Below, one piece after another: positions 1 through 8,294 of a stretch of DNA of 64,000 bases; position 1 is the stretch's first letter, and each line of letters starts with the position of its first letter. Below the pieces are notes generated by a model. The model was not told the DNA's origin, ran no database searches, and worked only from the letters and a program-made list of their open reading frames with translations. The position numbers and the translations under genes were made by a program. The stretch comes from Paenibacillus sp. GP183 (lineage in GTDB: Bacteria; Bacillota; Bacilli; Paenibacillales; NBRC-103111): assembly GCF_900104695.1 (NCBI RefSeq), contig NZ_FNSW01000001.1, forward strand, positions 1,116,001 through 1,180,000, in the 5' to 3' direction.

Positions 1-367
1 TTTGCTCCAGCAGAACTTCCAGCTCTTCCGGTGTAGCGTCACCCATCTTGTCCGTGATCGCCATCATGTCCTTCTCCTGCTCGTAAAGCGGCAGAAAAGC
101 ATCCTGCAAAATATGGCGGATCGTTTTCCCCGGTGTCAGCTTCGTATGCTGATCCAAATATCCGTAATTCACCCGCGGGGTCCATTCAACTTTACCTGAA
201 TCCTTCAAAAGCTGTCCTGTCAATATATTCATCATGGTGGATTTGCCCACCCCATTAGCTCCAACCAAACCTACACGATCCCCATCCAGCAGGCGGAATG
301 ATACATTTTTGAATAACAATCGATCCCCAAAGCTGTGGCTTAAATCCTCAACCGTCAACAAACTCAT
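1..367 (-). CDS. ABC-F family ATP-binding protein, N-terminal part
   Basis: The reading frame runs off the window edge; about 122 N-terminal residues are visible. It opens with MSLLTVEDLSHSFGDRLLF and has a Walker A motif GANGVGKST near residue 40, followed by the aromatic stretch (YGYLDQH) and acidic linker typical of ABC-F proteins. These are soluble duplicated ATPases without membrane domains that act on ribosomes in translation or antibiotic protection. The signature motif, Walker B and second ATPase domain lie outside the window, so the subfamily (YdiF/Uup-like or a resistance protein) cannot be decided. Confidence 0.85.
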   Translation of the reverse strand, partial: MSLLTVEDLSHSFGDRLLFKNVSFRLLDGDRVGLVGANGVGKSTMMNILTGQLLKDSGKVEWTPRVNYGYLDQHTKLTPGKTIRHILQDAFLPLYEQEKDMMAITDKMGDATPEELEVLLEQ

Positions 368-488
368 AGCTTCAACACGAACTCCCGTCTATTAAAAGAT
401 AAACGCCTTGCGGCGACTTCTTATTATACCATTACTGCACAGGCGGAGGAAATAGAAAATTGAGAAATAGGCGATAAAATGGGGAAAT

Positions 489-1040
489 TTACTCGATTTG
501 CACAAATCGCCAGAGTGCTTCAGTCCCCTTGGAAATGCCGATTCTTGCCGTTTTTTCAATGGTTTTATAGGTACGGTTCATTTCAAGATACAGCTTTCGG
601 TCTGATGGCTGCAGCAAATCGTAGCCGTTCATGCTCAAATCCACATTTAACGCTTGGGCCAGCTTGCCTGGACCATTCATCAAATTACGATCAGTTGCGC
701 CAAGCCGATTTCCGCGTATAAGCTCGATGCCTTCCAATGGTTTCCCGGCACGAAGCAGCACAGCTCCAACCTCACCGGGTCTGTGCGCGATGATATTCAT
801 GCAATAATGCATGCCATAGATAAAATATACATATAGACGCCCTACATCAGAGAACATCAATTGATTGCGAGGCGTAACCCCTCGATAGGCATGGCTGGCC
901 GGATCGTCACTGCCTCTGTAGGCTTCTGTTTCTGTAATTTGAATTCGGATTGTTCCATGCGGCGTCTCTCTGATGAGATGGCATCCGATCAGCTTTTCCG
1001 CCGCCTGGACGGTGTCTTGTTCCAAGAAGTTTTTATCCAT
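489..1040 (-). CDS. mpg: DNA-3-methyladenine glycosylase (AAG/MPG family)
   Basis: A 183-residue protein, about the usual length for bacterial members of the AAG family. These monofunctional base-excision enzymes remove alkylated or deaminated purines such as 3-methyladenine and hypoxanthine. Visible marks are TETEAYRG at residues 36-43, with the expected catalytic Glu39, then SHAYRGVTPRN and VYFIYGMHYCMNI, which form the core and base-intercalating region, and a C-terminal RIGISKGTEALWRF. It stands alone, with an inverted repeat between it and the next gene. Family assignment is firm; substrate range is known only from the family. Confidence 0.93.
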   Translation of the reverse strand: MDKNFLEQDTVQAAEKLIGCHLIRETPHGTIRIQITETEAYRGSDDPASHAYRGVTPRNQLMFSDVGRLYVYFIYGMHYCMNIIAHRPGEVGAVLLRAGKPLEGIELIRGNRLGATDRNLMNGPGKLAQALNVDLSMNGYDLLQPSDRKLYLEMNRTYKTIEKTARIGISKGTEALWRFVQIE

Positions 1041-1121
1041 AAGTTCACCCTATCATTGAAACCAATAGTAAAATGCACCATTCATTATACAATGATTTTA
1101 TCGTATTCTATTGACAAGCGA

Positions 1122-1159
1122 AAGACCGTCTAAATCGCATTGAAACGATAGACGGTCTT
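1122..1159. terminator. Inverted repeat downstream of the aldo/keto reductase
   Basis: AGACCGTC (1123-1130) pairs with GACGGTCT (1151-1158) around a 20-nt loop, just past the stop of the minus-strand reductase gene. There is no long T tract, so termination is only a guess. Confidence 0.4.
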
Positions 1160-1170
1160 CCGAGTTTAAC

Positions 1171-2154
<984 letters not shown>

Positions 2155-2205
2155 GGTCCATCCTCCTTGAATTTTAAGAGATAACAGGAAACCAACAAAT
2201 GTAAC

Positions 2206-2249
2206 TTAACCTCACGTTAATTATAGGTTAGGAATTGAAGGCAATGCAA
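2206..2249 (-). promoter_or_regulatory. Promoter with dyad upstream of aldo/keto reductase
   Basis: Read on the minus strand: TTGCAT (2249-2244), an 18-nt spacer, then TATAAT (2225-2220), followed by the dyad TTAACGTGAGGTTAA (2220-2206). A second, wider dyad TAACCT..AGGTTA overlaps the -10. Many aldo/keto reductases are controlled by MerR-family activators on stretched-spacer promoters; the regulator is not in this window, so that link is inference. Confidence 0.5.
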
Positions 2250-2284
2250 ATTTGCAAGAATGGAACTCAAAATAATGTTGTTTA

Positions 2285-2755
2285 TTACTGGGTGATATTA
2301 ACTTTAGATTCTTTCCATGCAACTTTACTTTTCAAGTGAAGAACGATTTGGGCCATGTAATAAGAGAGTATCGCTCCCAGTGAGTCAATAATGACATCAT
2401 ATAGACGATATAGACGTCCGTCACGATTAAAATAAAGCTGTAAAATTTCTGTTGCAGCTGCAAAAAGGAATGTCATAAGTAAAGCATATTTATGCTTCCT
2501 AAATACATTTAAGAAAAGGATATCCATGACCCCGAAACCTGCGAAGTGACCGAATTTAACGAGAACCCATTTTGGGTGTATTTGGGTCAAATCAAATGCA
2601 AAGAAATCCGAATAATCTGGATGTGAGTTAAAGATAAATTGCATTGTATGAGTACTCAGAAGAGCTTCGAGATTAATACTGCATGTCAGGATACCGAGAA
2701 TGATCGCCCAAAAAAACATAAAGAGCAGTCGAAATGTCATTTTCATAATTGTCAC
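2285..2755 (-). CDS. VanZ-like membrane protein
   Basis: A 156-residue protein with about four hydrophobic segments. An N-terminal helix is followed by the family pattern: a DFFAFDLTQIHPKWVLVKFGHFAGFGVMD-like region, a LLMTFLFAAATEILQ helix, and the FNRDGRLYRLYDVIIDSLGAI motif with conserved Arg and Asp. VanZ-family proteins confer low-level teicoplanin resistance in some enterococci, but most have no known function. The start is supported by an upstream GAGGGTGAC stretch. It does not appear to be in an operon. Confidence 0.85.
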   Translation of the reverse strand: MTIMKMTFRLLFMFFWAIILGILTCSINLEALLSTHTMQFIFNSHPDYSDFFAFDLTQIHPKWVLVKFGHFAGFGVMDILFLNVFRKHKYALLMTFLFAAATEILQLYFNRDGRLYRLYDVIIDSLGAILSYYMAQIVLHLKSKVAWKESKVNITQ

Positions 2756-2984
2756 CCTCTTGAATAATTGGAGTGACTTAAGTTTAGTACTGGTAGCTGA
2801 ATATCACCTGATAATAAGCTGAAATGTGGCTAAAAAATTCGAAATGTGATAGGCCACAACCGCTCGGTCAAATACATCAGCATATTCATCAGGAAGAAGT
2901 GTCGCAATAGAAGCCGATGCCAGGGATAATGCGCAAAAGCTGCACATCCTAAACACACAACGTTCAGGAAGTGAAGTGCGCTCG

Positions 2985-3122
2985 ATGCGTCTTCAAAAGT
3001 GGCTCTCTGTCCTCTTAGGGCTCTCCTTGATCGCCAGCACCGGCTGCGGCACGCTTGTATGCCCGTCCCCCAAATCGTCGTCGTCCTCATTGTCCTCCAG
3101 TGCTAACGAGCTCCTTTATTAA
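2985..3122 (+). CDS. Small putative lipoprotein, possible gene remnant
   Basis: A 45-codon frame begins MRLQKWLSVLLGLSLIASTGC, a classic lipoprotein signal with lipobox ASTGC, and ends in a Ser-rich tail and TAA. An AGGAAGTG stretch lies 11 nt upstream as a possible ribosome site. The same frame stays open upstream to a stop at 2850-2852 and encodes charged sequence, so this may instead be the 3' end of a decayed longer gene. No function can be given. Confidence 0.4.
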   Translation: MRLQKWLSVLLGLSLIASTGCGTLVCPSPKSSSSSLSSSANELLY

Positions 3123-3282
3123 CCCGACATTTCCGATTTTTTCAATTGTTTTTTAACCTATCCTTTCAAATAAAAATCAAATCAAAATAAAATAGAAATC
3201 AAATTGTTTTCCAACAACCATTTAATTTTTGAATGCCATAATAAGCGATGTAAGAAGCAAAATACACTGAGGAGTGAAAAAT

Positions 3283-4071
3283 ATGAACAAGATTAAGAAA
3301 GTAGTATGTGGAGTATCTTTAGTAACGGTAATGTCGCTTGCTTCTATATCATCAGCTTTTGCAGCCGACATTAATCCTATGACTCAAGCTAATGCGTCAC
3401 TGGGATCCGGCGGCCAGGCATCCAACGCTCGGTCTGGACCGGCCTCAGGTGGAGCATCCGGCACGATCGACAGTGTGTCCACGTCGGGCTTCACAATGAC
3501 GACATCAGCGGGTGTTAAGGTGACCGTCAACGTGGCGTCCTCCACGACGTACAAGAAGTCACACAAAACCCGCACTGGCGAAGGAAGCGAACGAAAAGCG
3601 CCAAAACACGGCCACAAAACGAGTTCGACCTCGACGAATGCCGTAAAAACGGGCGAACGAGTCCTCGTACTTGGGACGACCAGCGCCAGTCTTTCGCCTA
3701 CGACGAGTGGAAGCAGCAAATCGACCAGCGGAACGACCATCACGGCTACGCAGGTCATCGTGCAACCGAATGGCGGTGGACGATCTACGACTTCCTCGGG
3801 GGCAAGTGTGATCCCCTTCCAGCCCGGTCAACCGACCACGTCAAAGCAGGTCGGGCAGATCCCTGCAAACTACGTTGAGGGGTCGGGGACGATCGTCAGC
3901 GGAACGGCAGCGAATAAGGCGACGGAAGCTGCGCTGGCCGCCTACCCGGGCGGCGTCGTTGACCGTGTTGTGCAGCTGACCAACGGCGAGTATGAGGTTC
4001 ACAACGTCGGCGTCAACTGGCCGCACCACATCTTCGTCAGCAAGGACTTCAAGGTCGTCGGCGCCAATTAA
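3283..4071 (+). CDS. Secreted Ser/Thr/Gly-rich protein, DUF5666-like
   Basis: A 262-residue exported protein. ATG 3283 was preferred over GTG 3274 because GGAG (3270-3273) lies 9 nt before it. Residues 1-28 form a signal peptide with predicted cleavage after SSAFA. Residues about 60-150 follow the beta-rich SGTIDSVSTSGFTM / VTVNVASSTTYKK pattern of DUF5666, interrupted by low-complexity Ser/Thr. The last about 60 residues (ALAAYPGGVVDRVVQL, then EVHNVGVNWPHHIFV) resemble a compact PepSY-like repeat. The middle and 3' half are much more GC-rich than the flanks, suggesting transfer or biased drift. A strong terminator follows. Function unknown. Confidence 0.75.
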   Translation: MNKIKKVVCGVSLVTVMSLASISSAFAADINPMTQANASLGSGGQASNARSGPASGGASGTIDSVSTSGFTMTTSAGVKVTVNVASSTTYKKSHKTRTGEGSERKAPKHGHKTSSTSTNAVKTGERVLVLGTTSASLSPTTSGSSKSTSGTTITATQVIVQPNGGGRSTTSSGASVIPFQPGQPTTSKQVGQIPANYVEGSGTIVSGTAANKATEAALAAYPGGVVDRVVQLTNGEYEVHNVGVNWPHHIFVSKDFKVVGAN

Positions 4072-4120
4072 CCTATAATAATTAAGCGTTGGATAAAATG
4101 TTACTTTTTATAAGCGTAAT

Positions 4121-4172
4121 AAATGGATAGAGTCATCAGAAAGCATCTGATTCTCTATCCATTTTTCTTTCT
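4121..4172 (+). terminator. Rho-independent terminator of the secreted-protein gene
   Basis: AATGGATAGAG pairs with CTCTATCCATT and is followed by a T-rich run (TTTTTCTTTCTTTTTTTT). Confidence 0.85.
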
Positions 4173-4227
4173 TTTTTTTACAAATGCAATTTGTCTTGGT
4201 AATGTTCAAAGAGATTGTCACGCTAAT

Positions 4228-4248
4228 GAGCTATCGTTCTCCGTTAGC
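4228..4248 (+). repeat. Dispersed CCGTTAG repeat, right half
   Basis: Carries GAGCTATCGTTCTCCGTTAGC, the commonest form of the right-hand motif of the repeat family in this window. Complete members have a left CTGCCCGTTAG-YT motif, an A-rich stretch, a hairpin with GGAGCTGCC..GGCAGCTCC-like arms, a TTTATT stretch and this right motif. Confidence 0.8.
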
Positions 4249-4302
4249 CCATAATAAACATTTTTGTTGAGATTCCAAAACATGTTTAATTTTATCATTT
4301 AG

Positions 4303-4473
4303 ATATATCGTTTTAATCATGTTCTTGGAACTGTGGTTTCTGCTTCAGGTGCTTCATTGCTGAAAAGCAAGTATAAACTCATTGGTATTGGTGTCATCGG
4401 CTTGGTATTGCTCATGTTGTTCTTGGAGCAATTGATTTGGTTGAGCATCGATAAGTTTGGTGAGATAAACTAG
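4303..4473 (+). pseudogene. Membrane-protein 3' remnant
   Basis: A frame open for 56 codons and ending in TAG reads HVLGTVVSASGASLLKSKYK, then a hydrophobic helix LIGIGVIGLVLLMLFLEQLI. It lacks a credible ATG and ribosome site and follows a stop codon directly. It may be the C-terminal end of a lost membrane protein gene or chance; I do not recognise the family. Confidence 0.3.
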
Positions 4474-4615
4474 GAGGTATTTCTTTCCTCCCTCCTTGTT
4501 CTTCAATTTTCAAATGTATTCGTACACTACCTCGTCCTTGTCGTGCATTTGATGATCATTGGATATTTTTTTTTGCCCATGGAAACCCTACTTTCGTATA
4601 GAAAGGAGGATTCTT

Positions 4616-4801
4616 GTGGCTGAAAAAGATAAGCGTACAACTCCTGTGAATGCTGAAGTCGATTCCGCAGATGAATTTCAAAATGGGATCTATGAAAATG
4701 CTGACACAGATAGTGCCGAAGCTATGAATGAGTCTGGGATCGACTATATGTGGGGTAGTGATCAAGACGATTTGATCAAGGATCAGGAAAAGGGGGAGTA
4801 A
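4616..4801 (+). CDS. Small acidic hypothetical protein
   Basis: A 61-residue Asp/Glu-rich protein starting at GTG 4616, chosen because AAGGAGG (4602-4608) lies 7 nt upstream; an ATG further upstream has no such site. The sequence (MAEKDKRTTPVNAEVDSADE..., ending DQDDLIKDQEKGE) has no cysteines, no signal peptide and no membrane segment. Similar short acidic proteins occur in Bacillales without known role. An inverted repeat AGGAAAAGG..CCTTTTCCT overlaps the stop codon. Confidence 0.65.
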   Translation: MAEKDKRTTPVNAEVDSADEFQNGIYENADTDSAEAMNESGIDYMWGSDQDDLIKDQEKGE

Positions 4802-4897
4802 ACTCCTTTTCCTCGAACCTAACACAATGTTTAATGATTCATTTTCAGGAAATAACGGAAGCGACCGGCGTAACGAAGGCAACTCTACATCAGGCAA

Positions 4898-4966
4898 TAA
4901 AAGATAGGCTACCGAGAATAATCTGCGGTAGCCTGTTGTGGTAATTTTATTAAGCTATTGTACCCG
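4898..4966 (+). repeat. Dispersed CCGTTAG repeat, split by IS110 element 1
   Basis: The hairpin AGGCTACCGAG..CTGCGGTAGCCT is followed by a TTTTATT stretch and AAGCTATTGTACCCG, the right motif up to the junction. The rest (GTTTAGCTCAATAA) continues at 6748 on the other side of the element. The joined site reads like an intact repeat such as the one at 46375. Confidence 0.8.
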
Positions 4967-5001
4967 TCCCTCGGTTTTAAGGGGTTTTCTCACGTATGCT
5001 C

Positions 5002-5328
5002 ACTCATTCGCAGGATTTCATCACCTTTGGATACAGTGATCGTTAGGGAAGTAAGCTGGTGAGAGCCCGCCGTTACATTTTTGGGCATGCGGGAATAGAA
5101 GAAATGGCTGGAGCATTTCCCCAAAGCCTTTTTTTCTACTGCACGCTTCCTCCACCATTTCCCTGGAAGTTCACCATCCCATGGCTCAACGGGTCTAGGC
5201 CCTTACATTCCATCGTCATACTTGTCCAAGGTGTGGAGACCGATAGCGTTTAGCGGATGGGTCTGTGCCCTTATCGGATACGAACTTGGTTCTCCGTGCT
5301 TTCTTTGTTTGAAATCCTGCGAATGAGT
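5002..5328 (-). ncRNA. Putative bridge/seek RNA region of IS110 element 1
   Basis: The segment after the transposase stop is bounded by an 18-bp perfect inverted repeat: GAAATCCTGCGAATGAGT (5311-5328) and its complement at 5002-5019. A 90-nt stretch from 5299 downward aligns without gaps to the same stretch in the 22.5-kb element. Within it, minus-strand GCTAAAC (5254-5248) equals the left flank up to the junction (6754-6748). GTATCCG (5281-5275) can pair with right flank CGGGTAC (4966-4960), 7 of 7 with one G-U. IS110 elements are known to encode such target guides; transcription here is inferred. Confidence 0.7.
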
Positions 5329-5352
5329 CAATCTACGTGGCTTTCAGATTTC

Positions 5353-6639
5353 TTATGCAGCGTCTGTAAAAACGGCACTCGCTTTTTCGGGAGAAAACGT
5401 TTCTCCTCGTTGGACGATGCCGATCAGTATCCGAGCCAGTTTTCCAAGCAGTTTAAATATCGACTGTTGTTTCTTCATTTTCTTGACTTGAACATTGTTT
5501 TCATGCATCTGTCGAAAGACGGGATTCGTTCCCACGAGGGTGATCGTAGCCAGATACATATATTTTCGCAGCTTCGCATCTCCCCGTTTGGAAAGCACGA
5601 TCTGCCCCTTGCGCTTGCCAGACATGCTTTCGGCCAGATTTAAGCCCGCTTTACGCAATAACTGACGTCCATGGGCATACTGTTTGAGGTCGCCTGCACC
5701 GGAGAGAATGGCCGCGATGAAGATCGTGCCGAGGCCTTTGACCGACCGTAGTTGCTTGGCCATAGGAATTTCACCGAGAAGTGCCAACAGTTCCTGTTCC
5801 ATCTTCTCTAGTGTTTCAACAATACGCTCATACTCTTCCAATAACCGTTCTAAATCCTGCTTCGCTTCACTCAGAGCTGTCGTGTCTCCGACACTCTTCT
5901 TCGCTTGAGCGATGAGTTGCGCTGCTTTTTCCATTCCGGTTGAACCACCCGCTCGCTGCATATGCTCTCTCCAACCGGTGATCACCTCCGATACGGATCG
6001 AGATTTTAGATCTAGCGGAGAAGGGAATTCTTTGAGCGTAGCCAAGGATCGTGGGCAGGTCCAATCCTTGAAAACCGACGTGTATTCGGGAAACCGAATG
6101 TCCAACCAACGGATGATCCGATTCTGCAATCGGACGCTATGAGTCACCCAAAATTCCCGATCACTCATAACCGTACGCAACCTTTGGAACACGTTTGCCT
6201 GTCGAGTGTAATCGTAGTAGTATCCTCGACAGACGACGTCTGCGATGACAAGCGCGTCCTTGGGATCACTCTTGGATGGACTGTTATCGCGGTTCTCCTT
6301 GTTTCGTTTGGTGGTGGCAGGGTTCACCATGACGACGTTAAGGCCTTTATTTGCAAGCCAATTCGCCAAGTTCCACCAATAGTGTCCGGTGGGTTCCATA
6401 CCGATGATGACGGTCTTCAGTCGGTGCTTTTGTTGTAATTCATCCATCCAACGTTGTAATTTTTCATAGCCTTCAATTGCGTTTTTGAACGTGAGATGTC
6501 GCTTGGCAAGAACAATGCCTCGAAAGTTAGTGGCCTCTGCTACATGAATTTCCTTTGCCATGTCGATGCCTACAACGAGCTGAGTCGGGGAAATTCGTTC
6601 AATCCGTTGATTTTGTCCGTTGATTTGCTTAAACTTCAT
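5353..6639 (-). CDS. IS110-family transposase (DEDD/serine recombinase)
   Basis: 428 residues, full length. The N-terminal RuvC-like domain shows the DEDD acidic residues in VVGIDMAKEIHVAEA, VIIGMEPTGHYWW and SKSDPKDALVIADV. A coiled-coil linker covers roughly residues 230-300. The C-terminal Tnp domain has SVKGLGTIFIAAILSGAGD, then RKAGLNLAESMSGKRKGQ, whose Ser is the candidate nucleophile. The protein excises a circular form and inserts it at RNA-specified sites. It is about 50% identical by eye to the transposases at 22.6 and 58.7 kb. Confidence 0.95.
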   Translation of the reverse strand: MKFKQINGQNQRIERISPTQLVVGIDMAKEIHVAEATNFRGIVLAKRHLTFKNAIEGYEKLQRWMDELQQKHRLKTVIIGMEPTGHYWWNLANWLANKGLNVVMVNPATTKRNKENRDNSPSKSDPKDALVIADVVCRGYYYDYTRQANVFQRLRTVMSDREFWVTHSVRLQNRIIRWLDIRFPEYTSVFKDWTCPRSLATLKEFPSPLDLKSRSVSEVITGWREHMQRAGGSTGMEKAAQLIAQAKKSVGDTTALSEAKQDLERLLEEYERIVETLEKMEQELLALLGEIPMAKQLRSVKGLGTIFIAAILSGAGDLKQYAHGRQLLRKAGLNLAESMSGKRKGQIVLSKRGDAKLRKYMYLATITLVGTNPVFRQMHENNVQVKKMKKQQSIFKLLGKLARILIGIVQRGETFSPEKASAVFTDAA

Positions 6640-6781
6640 AATATGAGCGCCTCCTTTGATGGTGTTGGGTTACAAACCCGTCTACAAACCCATCATACCG
6701 AGGTGCTCCTTTTTTGACAAAGGCCATTTCTTAGACCTTACAGGAATGTTTAGCTCAATAATCAAACCAACAAAGTCCCGT

Positions 6782-7273
6782 TTATAGAACCAAATTGAAC
6801 CTGTAACATTCATTTCCATCATCATCAATGAAACGTTCAACCATAGTGAAGCCAAGGCTTTCAAAAAGTCGACATGAGCGTTCATTAAAAGTGTAGATTC
6901 CGTTTGTGCTGATATTCTTCCGTCCCAGTTCCTTGGCACGATTAATAATCAATTGGATAACGCGTTTCCCTATTCCTTTTGAACGGTACTCAGGATTTCC
7001 TATAACGATCGGAACGCCTGATTCATGAAAAAGGGAAACATCACCAATGGGGAGCCATCCGTTCTTTGTATCAACCTCGATGATGTATACCTCAGCCTTG
7101 TTCAATAAGTAATTATACATTGCCTGGACCCTATCAGAATCATACTTTGTGGATGATTCCCCACCTTCAGAATAATAAAGGACTTCGGGGTCTAGGTACC
7201 ATGGAATAGCAATCGCAACATCTTCAGGCATAATTATGGGACGTAATCGCAAATTATTATCCAACAGATTCAC
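6782..7273 (-). CDS. GNAT family N-acetyltransferase
   Basis: About 163 residues from GTG 7273, chosen because GAGGCGGG lies 6 nt upstream; a longer frame upstream lacks a site. The protein has the GNAT fold: an acidic start (NNLRLRPIIMPEDVAIAI), a central VYIIEVDTKNGWLPIGDVSL strand pair, motif A IGNPEYRSKGIGKRVIQLII binding acetyl-CoA, and a C-terminal ERSCRLFESLGFTMVER. The acceptor substrate is unknown. The gene ends just beside the IS110 insertion site, with the split repeat between them. Confidence 0.85.
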   Translation of the reverse strand: MNLLDNNLRLRPIIMPEDVAIAIPWYLDPEVLYYSEGGESSTKYDSDRVQAMYNYLLNKAEVYIIEVDTKNGWLPIGDVSLFHESGVPIVIGNPEYRSKGIGKRVIQLIINRAKELGRKNISTNGIYTFNERSCRLFESLGFTMVERFIDDDGNECYRFNLVL

Positions 7274-7345
7274 AAATATCCCGCCTCTACAAAAAGGGGT
7301 TTTCATCCATTTTAACACAATTTATTAATCATCGTTATTCAAGAT

Positions 7346-7424
7346 AACTGCCCTTTACTTGAATAGGCAAAAGGAGGAGCTGCCAAGATGCAAGCTCCTC
7401 CACTATAGTTCTCCGTTAGCTGAG
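7346..7424 (+). repeat. Dispersed CCGTTAG repeat, complete unit
   Basis: AACTGCCCTTTACTTGAAT, then the hairpin GGAGGAGCTGCC..GCAAGCTCCTCC, then CTATAGTTCTCCGTTAGC: all three parts in 79 bp. It is one of the clearest full units. Confidence 0.85.
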
Positions 7425-7481
7425 AAGGCTGTGTTAAACTCCATAGAAATAGATAGCCATCGGGCTACTTGAAAAGTTATG

Positions 7482-7882
7482 CTATTCTATACTATTTATT
7501 GCTTTTTGTATTTTTTCTCCATACTTCGTTTCGGTCAACTTTGAAGTTGCCGCATTGCTATAATAAAGAACTAAATAATTGCTTGGCTGATAAACGAATG
7601 GTGAATAGGAACTAAGAAGCTGTTGATGTTCATTAAAAAGATTATTTCCAAGTTCTCGCTTTTCTTTCGAACCAAAGTCATAGACCCTAATGATTTCATT
7701 GTTATCGAGTTTATAACTAAGGGGTTTAATGTCATTGAGTTGAGCTTCCTTGGGGAATCAAATTGAGTGATATTGATTCCTTCGGACTTAATAGCTTCGA
7801 TTACGGAAGTATTCTTTTGTTGAGATGAACAAGCACTCAACCAAAACAAGCTTAAAAACGCGACGAATATAAATTTTCTCAT
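7482..7882 (-). pseudogene. Lipoprotein gene with a frameshift
   Basis: It starts MRKFIFVAFLSLFWLSAC, a lipoprotein signal with lipobox LSAC, and continues SSQQKNTSVIEAIKSEGINI. Near 7755 the frame changes: restoring one base in CCCCAAGG makes it run on as EAQLNDIKPLSYKLDNNEII and later LVLYYSNAATSKLTETKYG to a stop at 7482. The restored protein would be about 133 residues. The continuation has protein-like composition, so a recent one-base loss (or a sequencing error) is likely. Family not recognised. Confidence 0.65.
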
Positions 7883-8101
7883 GAAACTCCTCTTTCTTAT
7901 TGTTGCATTGGTTAGACAAAGAAAAGTTTTGCGTATAAATCATCCTGGTCTTGGAGTTTTGTCCAAATCTCACTATGTACCAATCTGATCTTGTCGGCAT
8001 CCTCACTGTCCTTGAGTAGTGTGATAATCCCCACCCCCTTTATTATATAAGACTGAGCAAACCGACAAAAGTTTCCTTTTACTAGGAAAATACAATACTC
8101 T

Positions 8102-8170
8102 ACTGCCCGTTACTTCAATAAAAGGAACTGCCACAAAGTAAGCTCTTCCAGTATGTAACCGTCCCTCAAT
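8102..8170 (+). repeat. Dispersed CCGTTAG repeat, degraded
   Basis: CTGCCCGTTACTTCAATAAAA, then a GGAACTGCC..AGCTCTTCC hairpin and a decayed right half (TAACCGTCCCTCAAT). Confidence 0.6.
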
Positions 8171-8294
8171 AATTTTCTTTAGAAATGAATTGAAATCCTA
8201 GGCCGAAGGAGGATTGTTTCTCGCTCCGCACGGAAGAACAATTTAAGCGACTCACAAACAAAAAACGCTCTCACCATTACGTGAGAGCGGTACT

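Larger units (their letters stand above)
4967..6747 (-). mobile_element. IS110-family element 1, complete (1781 bp)
   Basis: Ends were set by alignment with the other three copies: left end ATTCCTGTA (6747 inward) and right end ..CCGAGGGA (4967). There are no terminal inverted repeats and no target duplication, as is usual for IS110. It contains one DEDD transposase gene and a long 3' noncoding segment. It is a different lineage from the elements at 22.5 and 58.6 kb but is organised the same way, and it sits in a CCGTTAG repeat in the opposite orientation. Confidence 0.9.

Noticed and set aside
2830-3090. 86-codon minus-strand frame
   Set aside because: Basic, Cys/His/Arg-rich composition typical of an antisense frame; the plus strand holds a better lipoprotein-like frame.
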